From FEN-1279 sp964501535 (GTDB lineage: Bacteria; Bacteroidota; Ignavibacteria; Tepidaquicellales; Tepidaquicellaceae), in NCBI GenBank assembly GCA_964501535.1, contig CAZCSV010000006.1, positions 1-64,000 of the forward strand: DNA of 64,000 bases. The letters run 5' to 3'. A program made the position numbers and the translations under genes. The notes beneath the pieces were generated by a model that ran no database searches, was not told where the DNA came from, and saw only the letters and a program-made list of their open reading frames with translations. Below, in pieces: positions 34,472 to 43,643 of this stretch (position 1 is the first letter of the stretch; the number at the start of each line of letters is the position of its first letter).

Positions 34472-35779
34472 ATGCCTTCAATAAAATATATTAATTCGAG
34501 AGAAATATTAGATTCAAGAGGAAATCCAACAATTGAGGTGGATGTAATTCTTGATGAAGGAGTCATGGGAAGGGCTGCAATACCTTCGGGAGCCTCAACG
34601 GGTGAGAGGGAAGCGGTCGAACTGAGGGACGGTGAAAAAAACCGTTTTCTTGGAAAAGGCGTTAAGAAAGCTATCAATAATGTAAATAAAATTATTGCTC
34701 CGAAATTAATAGGCTTTGACCCGCGTGAGCAAAAAGAGATTGATGATTTATTGATTAAACTCGACGGCACTCCGACTAAATCGGAGCTCGGAGCAAACGC
34801 AATGCTAGGTGTTTCTTTAGCCTGTGCGTATGCTAGTGCTAATTATTCAAGGCTACCGTTGTATGCATATCTGGGCGGTATAAGGGCAAACACCCTGCCA
34901 GTTCCAATGATGAATATTCTTAACGGCGGAAAACATGCCGATAATACGGTAGATATACAGGAATTTATGATAGTACCTGTGGGATTCAATAAATTTTCCA
35001 GGGCTTTAAGGGCAGGGGTTGAGATTTTTCATTCTCTCAAAAAGGTATTGAGTGAAAAGGGGTATAACACATCGGTCGGTGATGAAGGCGGATTTGCTCC
35101 TCTCCTGAAATCCAACGAAGAGGCAATCGAAGTGATAATTAAAGCAATAGAAAAGGCAGGATATAAGCCCGGAAGCGATGTATATCTGGCACTCGATACA
35201 GCGGCGAGCGAAATGTATAAAACGGAAGGTAAAAATAAGAAATCGGGTATATATGAATTTTATAAATCACATATACCCTCAAAGTCATCAGATGAAATGA
35301 TAAAGATGTATGAAGATATGGTGAAAAATTATCCGATAGTCAGTATTGAAGATGGTCTTGCGGAAAACGACTGGGATGGCTGGGCAAATCTGACACAAGC
35401 ACTCGGAGATAAAGTCCAGATAGTCGGTGATGACATATTCGTTACAAATCCTGTGATATTAAAAGAAGGAATTAAAAAGAATATAGCAAACTCCATATTG
35501 ATAAAATTAAATCAAATAGGAACTCTGACAGAAACACTCGATTGTATAAATCTTGCGGTCTCCAATGGTTATACCACTGTTATAAGCCACAGGAGCGGAG
35601 AAACAGAAGATACAACGATTGCAGATTTTACGGTTGCGGTAAATTCAGGGCAAATAAAAACCGGTTCTGCTTCAAGGACGGACAGGGTTTGCAAGTACAA
35701 CCAGCTTTTAAGAATCGAAGAAGCTCTCGGTTCTTCGGCACACTATCCCGGGAAAAAAATATTTCGTAATTTAAAATAA
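34472..35779 (+). CDS. eno: Enolase
   Basis: A 435-aa glycolytic enzyme at typical length. It begins I-N-S-R-E-I-L-D-S-R-G-N-P-T and has the conserved G-A-S-T-G-E-R-E. The metal site includes the Asp of A-L-D-T-A-A-S-E and Glu of I-E-D-G-L-A-E-N-D. The catalytic Lys lies in L-I-K-L-N-Q-I-G-T, and S-H-R-S-G-E-T-E-D is the signature near the C-terminus. It interconverts 2-phosphoglycerate and phosphoenolpyruvate. It is followed by queA after 5 bases, so the two are probably co-transcribed. Confidence 0.95.
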   Translation: MPSIKYINSREILDSRGNPTIEVDVILDEGVMGRAAIPSGASTGEREAVELRDGEKNRFLGKGVKKAINNVNKIIAPKLIGFDPREQKEIDDLLIKLDGTPTKSELGANAMLGVSLACAYASANYSRLPLYAYLGGIRANTLPVPMMNILNGGKHADNTVDIQEFMIVPVGFNKFSRALRAGVEIFHSLKKVLSEKGYNTSVGDEGGFAPLLKSNEEAIEVIIKAIEKAGYKPGSDVYLALDTAASEMYKTEGKNKKSGIYEFYKSHIPSKSSDEMIKMYEDMVKNYPIVSIEDGLAENDWDGWANLTQALGDKVQIVGDDIFVTNPVILKEGIKKNIANSILIKLNQIGTLTETLDCINLAVSNGYTTVISHRSGETEDTTIADFTVAVNSGQIKTGSASRTDRVCKYNQLLRIEEALGSSAHYPGKKIFRNLK

Positions 35780-35784
35780 ACTAA

Positions 35785-36819
35785 ATGAAACTATCACAAT
35801 TTAAATTTTCGTTACCAAAAAATTTAATTGCAAAACAACCAAAGACACCGCGTGATGCGTGCAGGCTGATGTTGCTTAACAGGGAAGACGAATCAATTAA
35901 GACGTTGAAATTTAAAAATGTTATAGATTATATGGACCCGGGTGACGTATTGGTATTAAACGATTCAAAGGTTTTTCCTGCCAGGTTATTCGGGACAAAG
36001 GAGAAGACCAAAGCAAAAATAGAAGTATTTTTGCTGAGACAGCTTTCGGAAGTGGAAAATATTTGGGATGTAGTGGTTGACCCTGCAAGAAAAGTAAGAA
36101 TCGGGAACCGGATATTTTTTACGAAACATTTGTATTGTGAAGTAATAGATAATACTACGTCGAGGGGACGTATAGTCAGATTCAACATAAAAGACGATTT
36201 CAAGAAATATATAGAGAGATTGGGAAAAACACCCCTTCCTCCATACATCAGGAGAGAATCGACAGAAAAAGACAAGGAATACTATCAGACTGTTTTTGCA
36301 AAACATGTTGGCTCGGTTGCGGCACCCGCAGCGGGGACACATTTTACAAAGGAATTGCTAAAAAAAATTCACGATAAGGGTGTAAACATAGCATATGTTA
36401 CTTTGCATATCGGACTTGGAATATTCAGGCTTGTCGAGGTGGAAGATTTATCAAAACACAGGATGGATTCCGAGTTTTATGAAATTACAAAGGAAAATTC
36501 GGATTTGATAAATCACTCCATTAACAGGAGGAAAAAAGTAATTGCCGCCGGAACATCGGTTGTACGGGCACTTGAATCCAGCGTTATTACGGGGAAAAAC
36601 GTACGTCCGAGCAGAGGATGGACCGACAAGTTCGTACATCCTCCGCAATCCGTAAGCATAGTCAACAAAATGATTACGAATTTTCATATGCCGCAGAGCA
36701 CGCTTCTAATGCTCGTTTGCACTTTAGCAGAGAGAGATTTCATTATGAAGGCATATAAGAAAGCAATTAAAGAAAACTACAGATTCTATGCATACGGCGA
36801 TGCTATGATGATTATCTAA
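35785..36819 (+). CDS. queA: S-adenosylmethionine:tRNA ribosyltransferase-isomerase
   Basis: A 344-aa enzyme at normal length. Key segments are Y-M-D-P-G-D-V-L-V-L-N-D-S-K-V-F-P-A-R-L, P-L-P-P-Y-I-R-R, Y-Q-T-V-F-A-K-H-V-G-S-V-A-A-P-A-A-G-T-H-F-T and T-N-F-H-M-P-Q-S-T-L-L-M-L. It transfers the ribosyl part of SAM to preQ1 in tRNA during queuosine synthesis. It follows eno by 5 bases and is ended by a terminator at 36854. Confidence 0.93.
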   Translation: MKLSQFKFSLPKNLIAKQPKTPRDACRLMLLNREDESIKTLKFKNVIDYMDPGDVLVLNDSKVFPARLFGTKEKTKAKIEVFLLRQLSEVENIWDVVVDPARKVRIGNRIFFTKHLYCEVIDNTTSRGRIVRFNIKDDFKKYIERLGKTPLPPYIRRESTEKDKEYYQTVFAKHVGSVAAPAAGTHFTKELLKKIHDKGVNIAYVTLHIGLGIFRLVEVEDLSKHRMDSEFYEITKENSDLINHSINRRKKVIAAGTSVVRALESSVITGKNVRPSRGWTDKFVHPPQSVSIVNKMITNFHMPQSTLLMLVCTLAERDFIMKAYKKAIKENYRFYAYGDAMMII

Positions 36820-36853
36820 AGAAGGACAATAGAAAGATATATATTATTATTTG

Positions 36854-36896
36854 ACTACAAAAATCTTTTTTACAAAGAGTTTTGTAGTATTTTTTT
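36854..36896 (+). terminator. Terminator of the eno-queA unit
   Basis: The 9-bp stem ACTACAAAA/TTTTGTAGT is followed by a T7 run. It separates queA from ispD, which begins 21 bases later. Confidence 0.75.
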
Positions 36897-36917
36897 AATA
36901 AAAAATAACACCATTCA

Positions 36918-37592
36918 ATGGAATATTTCGTTATAATTCCTGCTTCTGGCTCCGGGACAAGGTTCAGGGGAAAAATACCTAAACAGTTCGTAAGGTTTGA
37001 AGGAAAAGAATTGATTGTTCTTACGCTCGAAAAATTCAATTCAATCGGCAAAATAAATTCTATACTTATTTCGACGCAGAAAAAGTTCTTTGGTAAGATT
37101 ATAAGATTGGTACTCGAAAAAAAAATGAACAAGGTTACTAAAATCGTCGAGGGAGGTAAGAGGAGAATGGATTCTGTCTACAATGCACTGATGAATATTA
37201 ACTGCAGAAAAAACGATTTCATCATTATACACGATGCCGTGAGGCCGTTTGTGAGTAAGAGTTTGATTGAAAGGTTAATTAAAGAAACAAAGAAATTCAA
37301 TGCAGTAATACCGGGAACACCTATTAACGACACGGTAAAAAGAACGAGCAAAAAATTAATAGTCCGAAATACGATACCAAGGGAGAATTTATTTAGCATA
37401 CAGACTCCCCAGGCTTTCAGATATGATATTCTTGTGAAGTCGTTCGAAAAAGCATACAGGGAAAATTTTACCGGGACAGACGAAGCGGCTATTGTTGAAA
37501 ACGCCGGATACAAAATTAAATTAATAGAAGGGGATTCTGTTAACATCAAAGTTACGACAAGAGAAGATTTTAAAAAAAATAATCGGAAATAA
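36918..37592 (+). CDS. ispD: 2-C-methyl-D-erythritol 4-phosphate cytidylyltransferase
   Basis: A 224-aa enzyme of the IspD nucleotidyltransferase family. It starts V-I-I-P-A-S-G-S-G-T-R-F with the CTP-binding loop, followed by K-Q-F-V, G-G-x-R-R-M-D-S-V, H-D-A-V-R-P-F-V-S, and T-P-Q-A-F-R-Y-D. It makes CDP-methylerythritol in the MEP pathway of isoprenoid synthesis. The next gene begins 1 base after the stop, but its product has no obvious link to isoprenoids. Confidence 0.9.
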   Translation: MEYFVIIPASGSGTRFRGKIPKQFVRFEGKELIVLTLEKFNSIGKINSILISTQKKFFGKIIRLVLEKKMNKVTKIVEGGKRRMDSVYNALMNINCRKNDFIIIHDAVRPFVSKSLIERLIKETKKFNAVIPGTPINDTVKRTSKKLIVRNTIPRENLFSIQTPQAFRYDILVKSFEKAYRENFTGTDEAAIVENAGYKIKLIEGDSVNIKVTTREDFKKNNRK

Positions 37593-37593
37593 A

Positions 37594-38553
37594 ATGAAAC
37601 CTATTGTAATTTCAACATGGAAACACGGACTTGAAGCAAATGATTCAGCCTATGAGATATTAAAAAGCGGTGGAAATTCGCTCGATGCGGTCGAAGCCGG
37701 TGTTAAGAAAGCGGAAGATAATCCGTGCGTATTAAGCGTCGGATACGGCGGTTTACCTGATGCGGATGGAAGAGTAACGCTCGATGCTGCGATTATGGAC
37801 TGGAAAGCACGGATTGGTTCGGTTATTTGCTTAGAAAACATAAAGAATCCGATAAGCGTTGCCAGATTGATTTTAGAAAACACAGAGCATACTATACTTG
37901 CGGGTGACGGGGCATATGATTTTGCCCTGAAAAACGGTTTTAAACCGGAAAGTCTTTTGACGGAGATTTCCATAAGAAAGTTTCAGGAGTGGAAGGCATC
38001 GAATTCAACAAAAGCAGAAGAAAAGCATACGGATGATTTTATTTTAAATAAGTTTGAATATGATAACATTAATGAGGACGGTTTCCACGACACAATCGGA
38101 ATGGTTGCAATGGATTCTGACGGTAATTTATCGGCTGCCTGCACTACAAGCGGTATGGCATGGAAGTTACACGGCAGGGTGGGTGATTCTCCTATCATTG
38201 GTGCCGGTCTTTATGTAGACGGGGATATCGGGGCGGCGGCATCGACTGGAAGAGGAGAGGAATGCATCCGCGCGTGCGGGAGTTTTTTGATAGTGGAGCT
38301 TATGGGAAACGGATTATCACCATACGATGCCTGTAAAAAAGCCTGCGAGCGCGTATACAAATTGAATTTACTTTCTACTAAAAACCGTGACCATATATAT
38401 CAGGTTGGTTTCATTGCAATGAATAAAAAGGGCGAATGCGGTGCATATAGTGTCCGCGGAGGATTTCATTATGCAATGCATAATAACGATGAAAATAAAC
38501 TGTATGACAGCGATTATTTATTAAACGAAAATTTTGTATTCGAGAATTTATAA
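37594..38553 (+). CDS. N4-glycosylasparaginase / type 2 asparaginase family Ntn-hydrolase
   Basis: A 319-aa member of the asparaginase_2 Ntn-hydrolase family. The family start W-K-H-G-L-E-A-N, A-V-E-A-G-V and G-Y-G-G-L-P-D-A-D-G-R are present. The self-cleavage site precedes Thr167 in H-D-T-I-G-M, which becomes the nucleophile of the beta chain. C-T-T-S-G-M-A-W-K and V-G-D-S-P-I-I-G-A-G-L-Y follow. These features are closest to aspartylglucosaminidase, which cleaves the GlcNAc-Asn bond of N-glycopeptides; isoaspartyl peptidase is an alternative. There is no signal peptide, so it would act in the cytosol. Confidence 0.88.
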   Translation: MKPIVISTWKHGLEANDSAYEILKSGGNSLDAVEAGVKKAEDNPCVLSVGYGGLPDADGRVTLDAAIMDWKARIGSVICLENIKNPISVARLILENTEHTILAGDGAYDFALKNGFKPESLLTEISIRKFQEWKASNSTKAEEKHTDDFILNKFEYDNINEDGFHDTIGMVAMDSDGNLSAACTTSGMAWKLHGRVGDSPIIGAGLYVDGDIGAAASTGRGEECIRACGSFLIVELMGNGLSPYDACKKACERVYKLNLLSTKNRDHIYQVGFIAMNKKGECGAYSVRGGFHYAMHNNDENKLYDSDYLLNENFVFENL

Positions 38554-38695
38554 TTGAGCCGAAAGAGAAGAAACCTGCCTGTAATACTTTCACAAGTCGA
38601 GATACAAATAGTGTAAATTCTTAAGATTGAATATTAATAAATTTTCAATTAAATTTATAAATTAGCGAAAAAAATAACACTGCTCAATAAAGGAG

Positions 38696-40534
38696 ATGGA
38701 TAAACTTATTGTAATAAAAAATGCTTTAGTCTTGACTCTCGACAATTCGGGCAGAACCGGTTATTTTAATTTAGTCATTAAAAATGACAGGATTTTAGAT
38801 ATTGATTATGAAAATGAACTCACAAGCAACAGCATAATATTTTCGAAATATCCCGGTGCATATATAATCGATGCACACGATAAGTTGATTGTTCCGTCTT
38901 TTTTAAATCTGAATTTCAATTCTACTTTTTACCAGTGCACGTCTTTTCTAAAGGGATTTAAGTTCAGTAATTTCACTGAGAACCTTTCGGCATCGTTAGT
39001 CGAACAGTATTTCCTGGAGCCGAAAAACAAGGAAGACCTTAAGAATCTTATGGTAATTAATTATTATTCTTTGCTTCAAAACGGTGAAGCGGTACTGCTG
39101 GAAAGTTCAAAATTGCCTACAAAAGATTTTATTTCCGATAACAGGAGATTCGGTTTTCTGTCATATCAGGATATTGTGTTCACCGCATACGAAAATTCCT
39201 TCAGCAACTTTTTAAGCGAGAAGGGATTTCTTCATTGTATAGGAATTAAGGATGAAGACGAAATAAATACATATTCATTAAATGCCTTAGTCAGTTCATT
39301 TGCAAGCGGAAAGAAAATTCTTTTATTCGAAGTTCTGCAAAAATCCAACAGTGTGGAAATTCTTAAAAAGAACTTTGCCAAGTCCTTGATAAAGCTCTTG
39401 TCGGAAGTAGAACTTCTATCCTATAAAGTAATTTTCAGCAATCCGATTTATCTTAACCGTGATGAAACGGAACTGCTAGAGAAAAAACAGTCTAATATTG
39501 TTTTGTCACCATCAGATATACTTAAACTTGGCGAGAAATATTTCGATTTCTATGATTTTATTAATAAAGAACTGAATATCTCTCTGGGTACGGGATATAT
39601 GGGCAAGAGCGTTTTAAGCGAGTTGAAAATATTAACATCGCTGTTGCATAGAGATTTTTTCAGTTATGACGAAGCATTAAGAATGATTACCGTAAATCCT
39701 GCCAGAGCATTGAATATATCAGAAAATTACGGAAGCATAGAAAAAAATAAATTCGCAAATCTTACTTTTTTCAATTTATGCGATTTAAGGAACATATTGA
39801 ATGTTCCCGAAAATAATTCGGAAAAGGTAAGTGAATTCCTGATAGAAAATTTTGATACGAAGGATATTTCCGATGTCATAGTGAAGGGTATTCCGTTAAA
39901 AAGAAATAATCAGTGCAAACTATACAACCAGGATACGATAAAACAGATTAAAACTTCATTAACGAAAAGGATATACGAAATTGGCAAATACCTCGAGCTT
40001 AAAGAAAAATATCTTATGAGGAAAAGAGTGAATAAGCTATCGGGGTCAGAAGTGGAAAAATCCGCGATTTATGACGATAACTACAATGCGGAAGATTTTT
40101 CTTCAATAGATTCGAAATCGATAACGGACAGCGAATTCAAGATTCTTGGAATTGATAAGGATTTTGGCGGCAATGTTATGAATGAGTTCGATAATTATGA
40201 AAACATAGTCGAAGCAGATATCAGGGAGCTTGATTCCCTCAGCGAAGGATTTTTGGTCTTCGAGGAAGAACTTGAGGCAGGTAAAAAAGATGTCAAAGTG
40301 CAATCTCAGGATTCCGTAAAGGGAGTTACATTAAGATTTGAAGATAACACAGTAACGGAAGATATTCTTACAAAAGAAAAGGAATTATCTGCGGATGAAA
40401 AATCAGATACAATGCCCGCCACTTCCGAAGAAACCATAAACTCAAAAGTGAAAAAAGGTTCGGCAAAAGAAAAGTCAGAGTTAAAATATAAAAAAGAAAA
40501 GCTGAGATTCGGATTTAGTCAGGAAGAAGAATAA
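38696..40534 (+). CDS. Amidohydrolase-like protein lacking metal ligands, with charged C-terminal tail
   Basis: A 612-aa protein. Residues about 1-70 match the beta-sandwich and entry strand of amidohydrolases such as cytosine/guanine deaminase relatives (V-I-K-N-A-L-V-L-T-L-D ... D-A-H-D-K-L-I-V-P-S-F-L). Residues about 320-370 match the family's C-terminal helix (Y-D-E-A-L-R-M-I-T-V-N-P-A-R-A-L). The H-x-H motif that should follow the P-S/G-F strand reads N-L-N, and the later G-T-D metal Asp reads G-T-G, so catalysis by the usual mechanism is unlikely. The last 200 residues are Lys/Glu/Asp/Ser-rich and probably disordered. The AAGGAG directly abuts the ATG, an unusually short spacing. Function unknown; a structural or regulatory role is inferred. 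Confidence 0.65.
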   Translation: MDKLIVIKNALVLTLDNSGRTGYFNLVIKNDRILDIDYENELTSNSIIFSKYPGAYIIDAHDKLIVPSFLNLNFNSTFYQCTSFLKGFKFSNFTENLSASLVEQYFLEPKNKEDLKNLMVINYYSLLQNGEAVLLESSKLPTKDFISDNRRFGFLSYQDIVFTAYENSFSNFLSEKGFLHCIGIKDEDEINTYSLNALVSSFASGKKILLFEVLQKSNSVEILKKNFAKSLIKLLSEVELLSYKVIFSNPIYLNRDETELLEKKQSNIVLSPSDILKLGEKYFDFYDFINKELNISLGTGYMGKSVLSELKILTSLLHRDFFSYDEALRMITVNPARALNISENYGSIEKNKFANLTFFNLCDLRNILNVPENNSEKVSEFLIENFDTKDISDVIVKGIPLKRNNQCKLYNQDTIKQIKTSLTKRIYEIGKYLELKEKYLMRKRVNKLSGSEVEKSAIYDDNYNAEDFSSIDSKSITDSEFKILGIDKDFGGNVMNEFDNYENIVEADIRELDSLSEGFLVFEEELEAGKKDVKVQSQDSVKGVTLRFEDNTVTEDILTKEKELSADEKSDTMPATSEETINSKVKKGSAKEKSELKYKKEKLRFGFSQEEE

Positions 40535-40590
40535 ATAATATTCAGAAAAATGCTCACATCGCAGAAATGTTTGTAACAGCAAGCCAGAAA

Positions 40591-43437
40591 TTACCTGCCA
40601 ATATAGTTCTTCAAATGCTTTGCAGTATATGATGTCTCACCGAATTTTTTGATAATCTCTTCCGGAGTTCCTTCCGCAATAATCTCTCCGCCGTTGTCTC
40701 CGCCTTCGGGACCCAAGTCAATTATCCAGTCCGCACATTTAATTACGTCGAGATTATGCTCGATTACTATTACGGTGTTTCCCTTATCGGTGAGTTTGTT
40801 CAATACGGACAGAAGCATTTTAATATCCTCGAAATGCAGGCCTGTAGTTGGTTCATCGAGTATATAAATCGTTCTCCCGGTCTGGACTTTTGATAATTCG
40901 GTGGAAAGTTTAACCCTTTGTGCCTCTCCTCCGGACAGAGTTGTGGCTTGCTGGCCGAGGCGTATGTAACCTAAACCGACGTCAAAAAGTGTTTGTAGTT
41001 TTCTTTTCAGAGCCGGGAAAGACGTGAAGAATTCGAGAGCATCTTCCACGGTCATTCCCAGCACGTCCGCTATGGATTTATTTTTAAATTTAACGCTTAA
41101 TGTCTCTTTATTGTATCTCTGTCCTCGGCAAACATCGCACATCACATAAACATCGGGCAGAAAATTCATTTCAATTTTTCTCAATCCGTCTCCCTCGCAC
41201 TCCTCACATCTGCCTCCTTTTACATTGAAAGAGAATCTACCGACTTTATATCCTCTGATTTTTGATTCAGGAAGAGTCGCAAAAATATCCCTGATGTGAG
41301 TAAACAGTCCGGTATAAGTTGCGGGATTGCTTCTCGGAGTTCTGCCGATTGGTGACTGGTCAATTTCTATGACTTTGTCTATTATCCTTTCAATCTTATT
41401 TTCTTTCTTTACTGATAAACCCTCGATTGATTTATACGGTAACGGTCTCTCTGCTCCCTTCGAAAATTTTACGGAAAGAATTCTGTATAGTGTGTCGTTT
41501 ATCAGAGTCGATTTTCCAGAGCCGCTGACTCCTGTCACGCAAATAAATTTTCCTACGGGGATTTTTAAATCCACGCTCTTCAAGTTATTTCCGGATGCAC
41601 CTTTTAAAATCACGAATTTTTTCTTTCCGTCCCGTCTTATTTTGGGTGTTTCGATTTTTTTTGTTCCCTTCAGATATGCGGCTGTAATTGATTCACCGTC
41701 GATTTTTTTCGGATGACCGCAGGCTACAACATCACCGCCATGCTCTCCCGCCAGAGGACCGAGGTCGACAACATAATCTGAAGATTCAATCATCTCCCTG
41801 TCGTGCTCGACGACTATAATAGAGTTACCGATATCCCTTAAATTTTTTAATGAATTAATCAGTCTGATATTATCTCTTTGATGTAATCCTATCGAAGGTT
41901 CGTCGAGAATGTAAAGGACTCCTGTGAGTTGAGAGCCGATTTGAGTTGCAAGTCTTATTCTCTGTGCTTCCCCTCCCGAGAGTGTTTTAGCGTTTCGCTC
42001 AAGAGTGATATAATCCAGTCCTACATTCAGCAGAAAATCAAGACGGGATTTTATTTCTTTTATAATCGGCTTTGCTAAAATTTCTTTCCTTTCGTCAAAT
42101 TTGAGTTTATCAAAATATTTTTTACATTCGAGTATGGACATTTTAGTAATGTCGTGAATATTTTTCCCGTCGATTTTCACCCAGAGAGCATCTTCTTTTA
42201 GTCTTCCTCCGTTACAAGAACTGCAAACACTGATAGCCATGAAATTTTCCGCCCAGTTTCTTACATATGCAGAAGATGTTTCTTCGGTTATCTGGTTTAT
42301 ATATGCAACTATGCCCGAAAATCTATGGCTGTATTCATGCGTTTTTCCTAACGAGTTTGTATATGTGTAATTAATTTTTTCTTTGGCACCATACATAAGC
42401 ACGTCGATAAACTCATCCGTATAAGATGACAGTCGTGTATCAGGAGAAACTGCATATTTATCATAAACACCTTTTATAATAGAGCAAAACCATGTCTTCT
42501 TTGGCTTGCCTATCGGTGCGATTGCACCTTCATTGAAAGTGAGGTTTTTATCCGGGAATATTTTTTCTTTGTCAATAATTTTTTTCTCTCCGAGACCATA
42601 ACATTCCTTGCACCAACCGTATGGTGAATTGAATGAAAAAGTATTTGGTGCAGGTTCCGTAAAACTTCTTCCCGTTTCAGGGTCGGACAGTTTCTCATTG
42701 AAAATTTTGTCCTCGGTGCCATTATTGACTATTATTATACCGTCGCTGTATCTTAAACCAACTTCAAGAGAATTATATATTCTCATTTTTGAGGAAGCTG
42801 ATACTTTCAATCGGTCAATTACTACATCAATATCGTGAATTTTAAATCTTTCGACGCTCATTTTAGGGACAATATCGCGAATATTCCCGTCTATTCTTAC
42901 TTTTGTATAGCCATCCGAAGCGATTTCCTCGAAAAGTTCACGATAATGTCCTTTTCTTCCTTTAACGACCGGGCTAAGGATAGTGATTTTTGAACCTTCG
43001 GGAAACTTTAAAATGTTCTCGAGTATCTGGTCCAGTGTTTGGCGTGTTACGGCTTTTCCCGTATCGGGGGAATATTGAGTTCCGCATCTCGAAAAAAGCA
43101 ATCTCAAATAATCATAAATTTCAGTGACCGTTCCCACTGTAGAACGAGGATTGTGCGAAATAGTTTTCTGTTCGATGGAAATTGACGGGGAGAGCCCCTC
43201 TATTTTATCTACATCGGGTCTTTCGATACCGCCTACGAATTGCCTGGCATAAGCGGAGAGAGTTTCCATAAATCTCCTTTGCCCTTCCGCATAAATTGTG
43301 TCGAAAGCCAGAGAGGATTTACCGGAACCTGAAAGTCCGGTGAAAACAACAAGACTATTTCTCGGAAATTCAAGATCGATGTTTTTGAGGTTATGGACCC
43401 GTGCCCCTTTTACTATTATTTTATCTAAAAAAGAAAT
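40591..43437 (-). CDS. uvrA: Excinuclease ABC subunit A, apparent ATT start
   Basis: About 948 aa, a full-length UvrA. An ATG at 43269 would yield an 892-aa protein lacking the first Walker A. The frame stays open upstream and encodes the expected N-terminus: K-I-I-V-K-G-A-R-V-H-N-L-K-N-I, then V-F-T-G-L-S-G-S-G-K-S-S-L-A-F-D. No ATG, GTG or TTG occurs between the in-frame stop near 43458 and that region. ATT at 43437 (giving S-F-L-D-K after Met) is the best-placed start; ATT at 43446 or 43455 and ATA at 43419 are alternatives. Two ABC signatures (L-S-G-G-E-A-Q-R) and zinc-finger Cys pairs (C-S-S-C, C-E-E-C, C-D-V-C) are intact. It recognises DNA damage for UvrB loading. Confidence 0.85.
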   Translation of the reverse strand: MSFLDKIIVKGARVHNLKNIDLEFPRNSLVVFTGLSGSGKSSLAFDTIYAEGQRRFMETLSAYARQFVGGIERPDVDKIEGLSPSISIEQKTISHNPRSTVGTVTEIYDYLRLLFSRCGTQYSPDTGKAVTRQTLDQILENILKFPEGSKITILSPVVKGRKGHYRELFEEIASDGYTKVRIDGNIRDIVPKMSVERFKIHDIDVVIDRLKVSASSKMRIYNSLEVGLRYSDGIIIVNNGTEDKIFNEKLSDPETGRSFTEPAPNTFSFNSPYGWCKECYGLGEKKIIDKEKIFPDKNLTFNEGAIAPIGKPKKTWFCSIIKGVYDKYAVSPDTRLSSYTDEFIDVLMYGAKEKINYTYTNSLGKTHEYSHRFSGIVAYINQITEETSSAYVRNWAENFMAISVCSSCNGGRLKEDALWVKIDGKNIHDITKMSILECKKYFDKLKFDERKEILAKPIIKEIKSRLDFLLNVGLDYITLERNAKTLSGGEAQRIRLATQIGSQLTGVLYILDEPSIGLHQRDNIRLINSLKNLRDIGNSIIVVEHDREMIESSDYVVDLGPLAGEHGGDVVACGHPKKIDGESITAAYLKGTKKIETPKIRRDGKKKFVILKGASGNNLKSVDLKIPVGKFICVTGVSGSGKSTLINDTLYRILSVKFSKGAERPLPYKSIEGLSVKKENKIERIIDKVIEIDQSPIGRTPRSNPATYTGLFTHIRDIFATLPESKIRGYKVGRFSFNVKGGRCEECEGDGLRKIEMNFLPDVYVMCDVCRGQRYNKETLSVKFKNKSIADVLGMTVEDALEFFTSFPALKRKLQTLFDVGLGYIRLGQQATTLSGGEAQRVKLSTELSKVQTGRTIYILDEPTTGLHFEDIKMLLSVLNKLTDKGNTVIVIEHNLDVIKCADWIIDLGPEGGDNGGEIIAEGTPEEIIKKFGETSYTAKHLKNYIGR

Positions 43438-43643
43438 TTTTTTAATAAAATTAATTCAACACTAAAGGTACGGTTATTAATTTATGAATACAATTCAATT
43501 GGAAATCCCAAAGGGTAAAAATTCCTTAATTAAATACTATAAAAATTCGGTGTGTTTATTGAATAAAATGCTAATATTTCAATTATTATAGCCTTATTAG
43601 TTTATGAATAAATTCTTAACTTTAAAAACATTTATTAATTTAC

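Noticed and set aside
40591..43269. uvrA as an 892-aa protein from ATG
   Set aside because: This would omit the first Walker A loop and the conserved N-terminus, both encoded in frame upstream.
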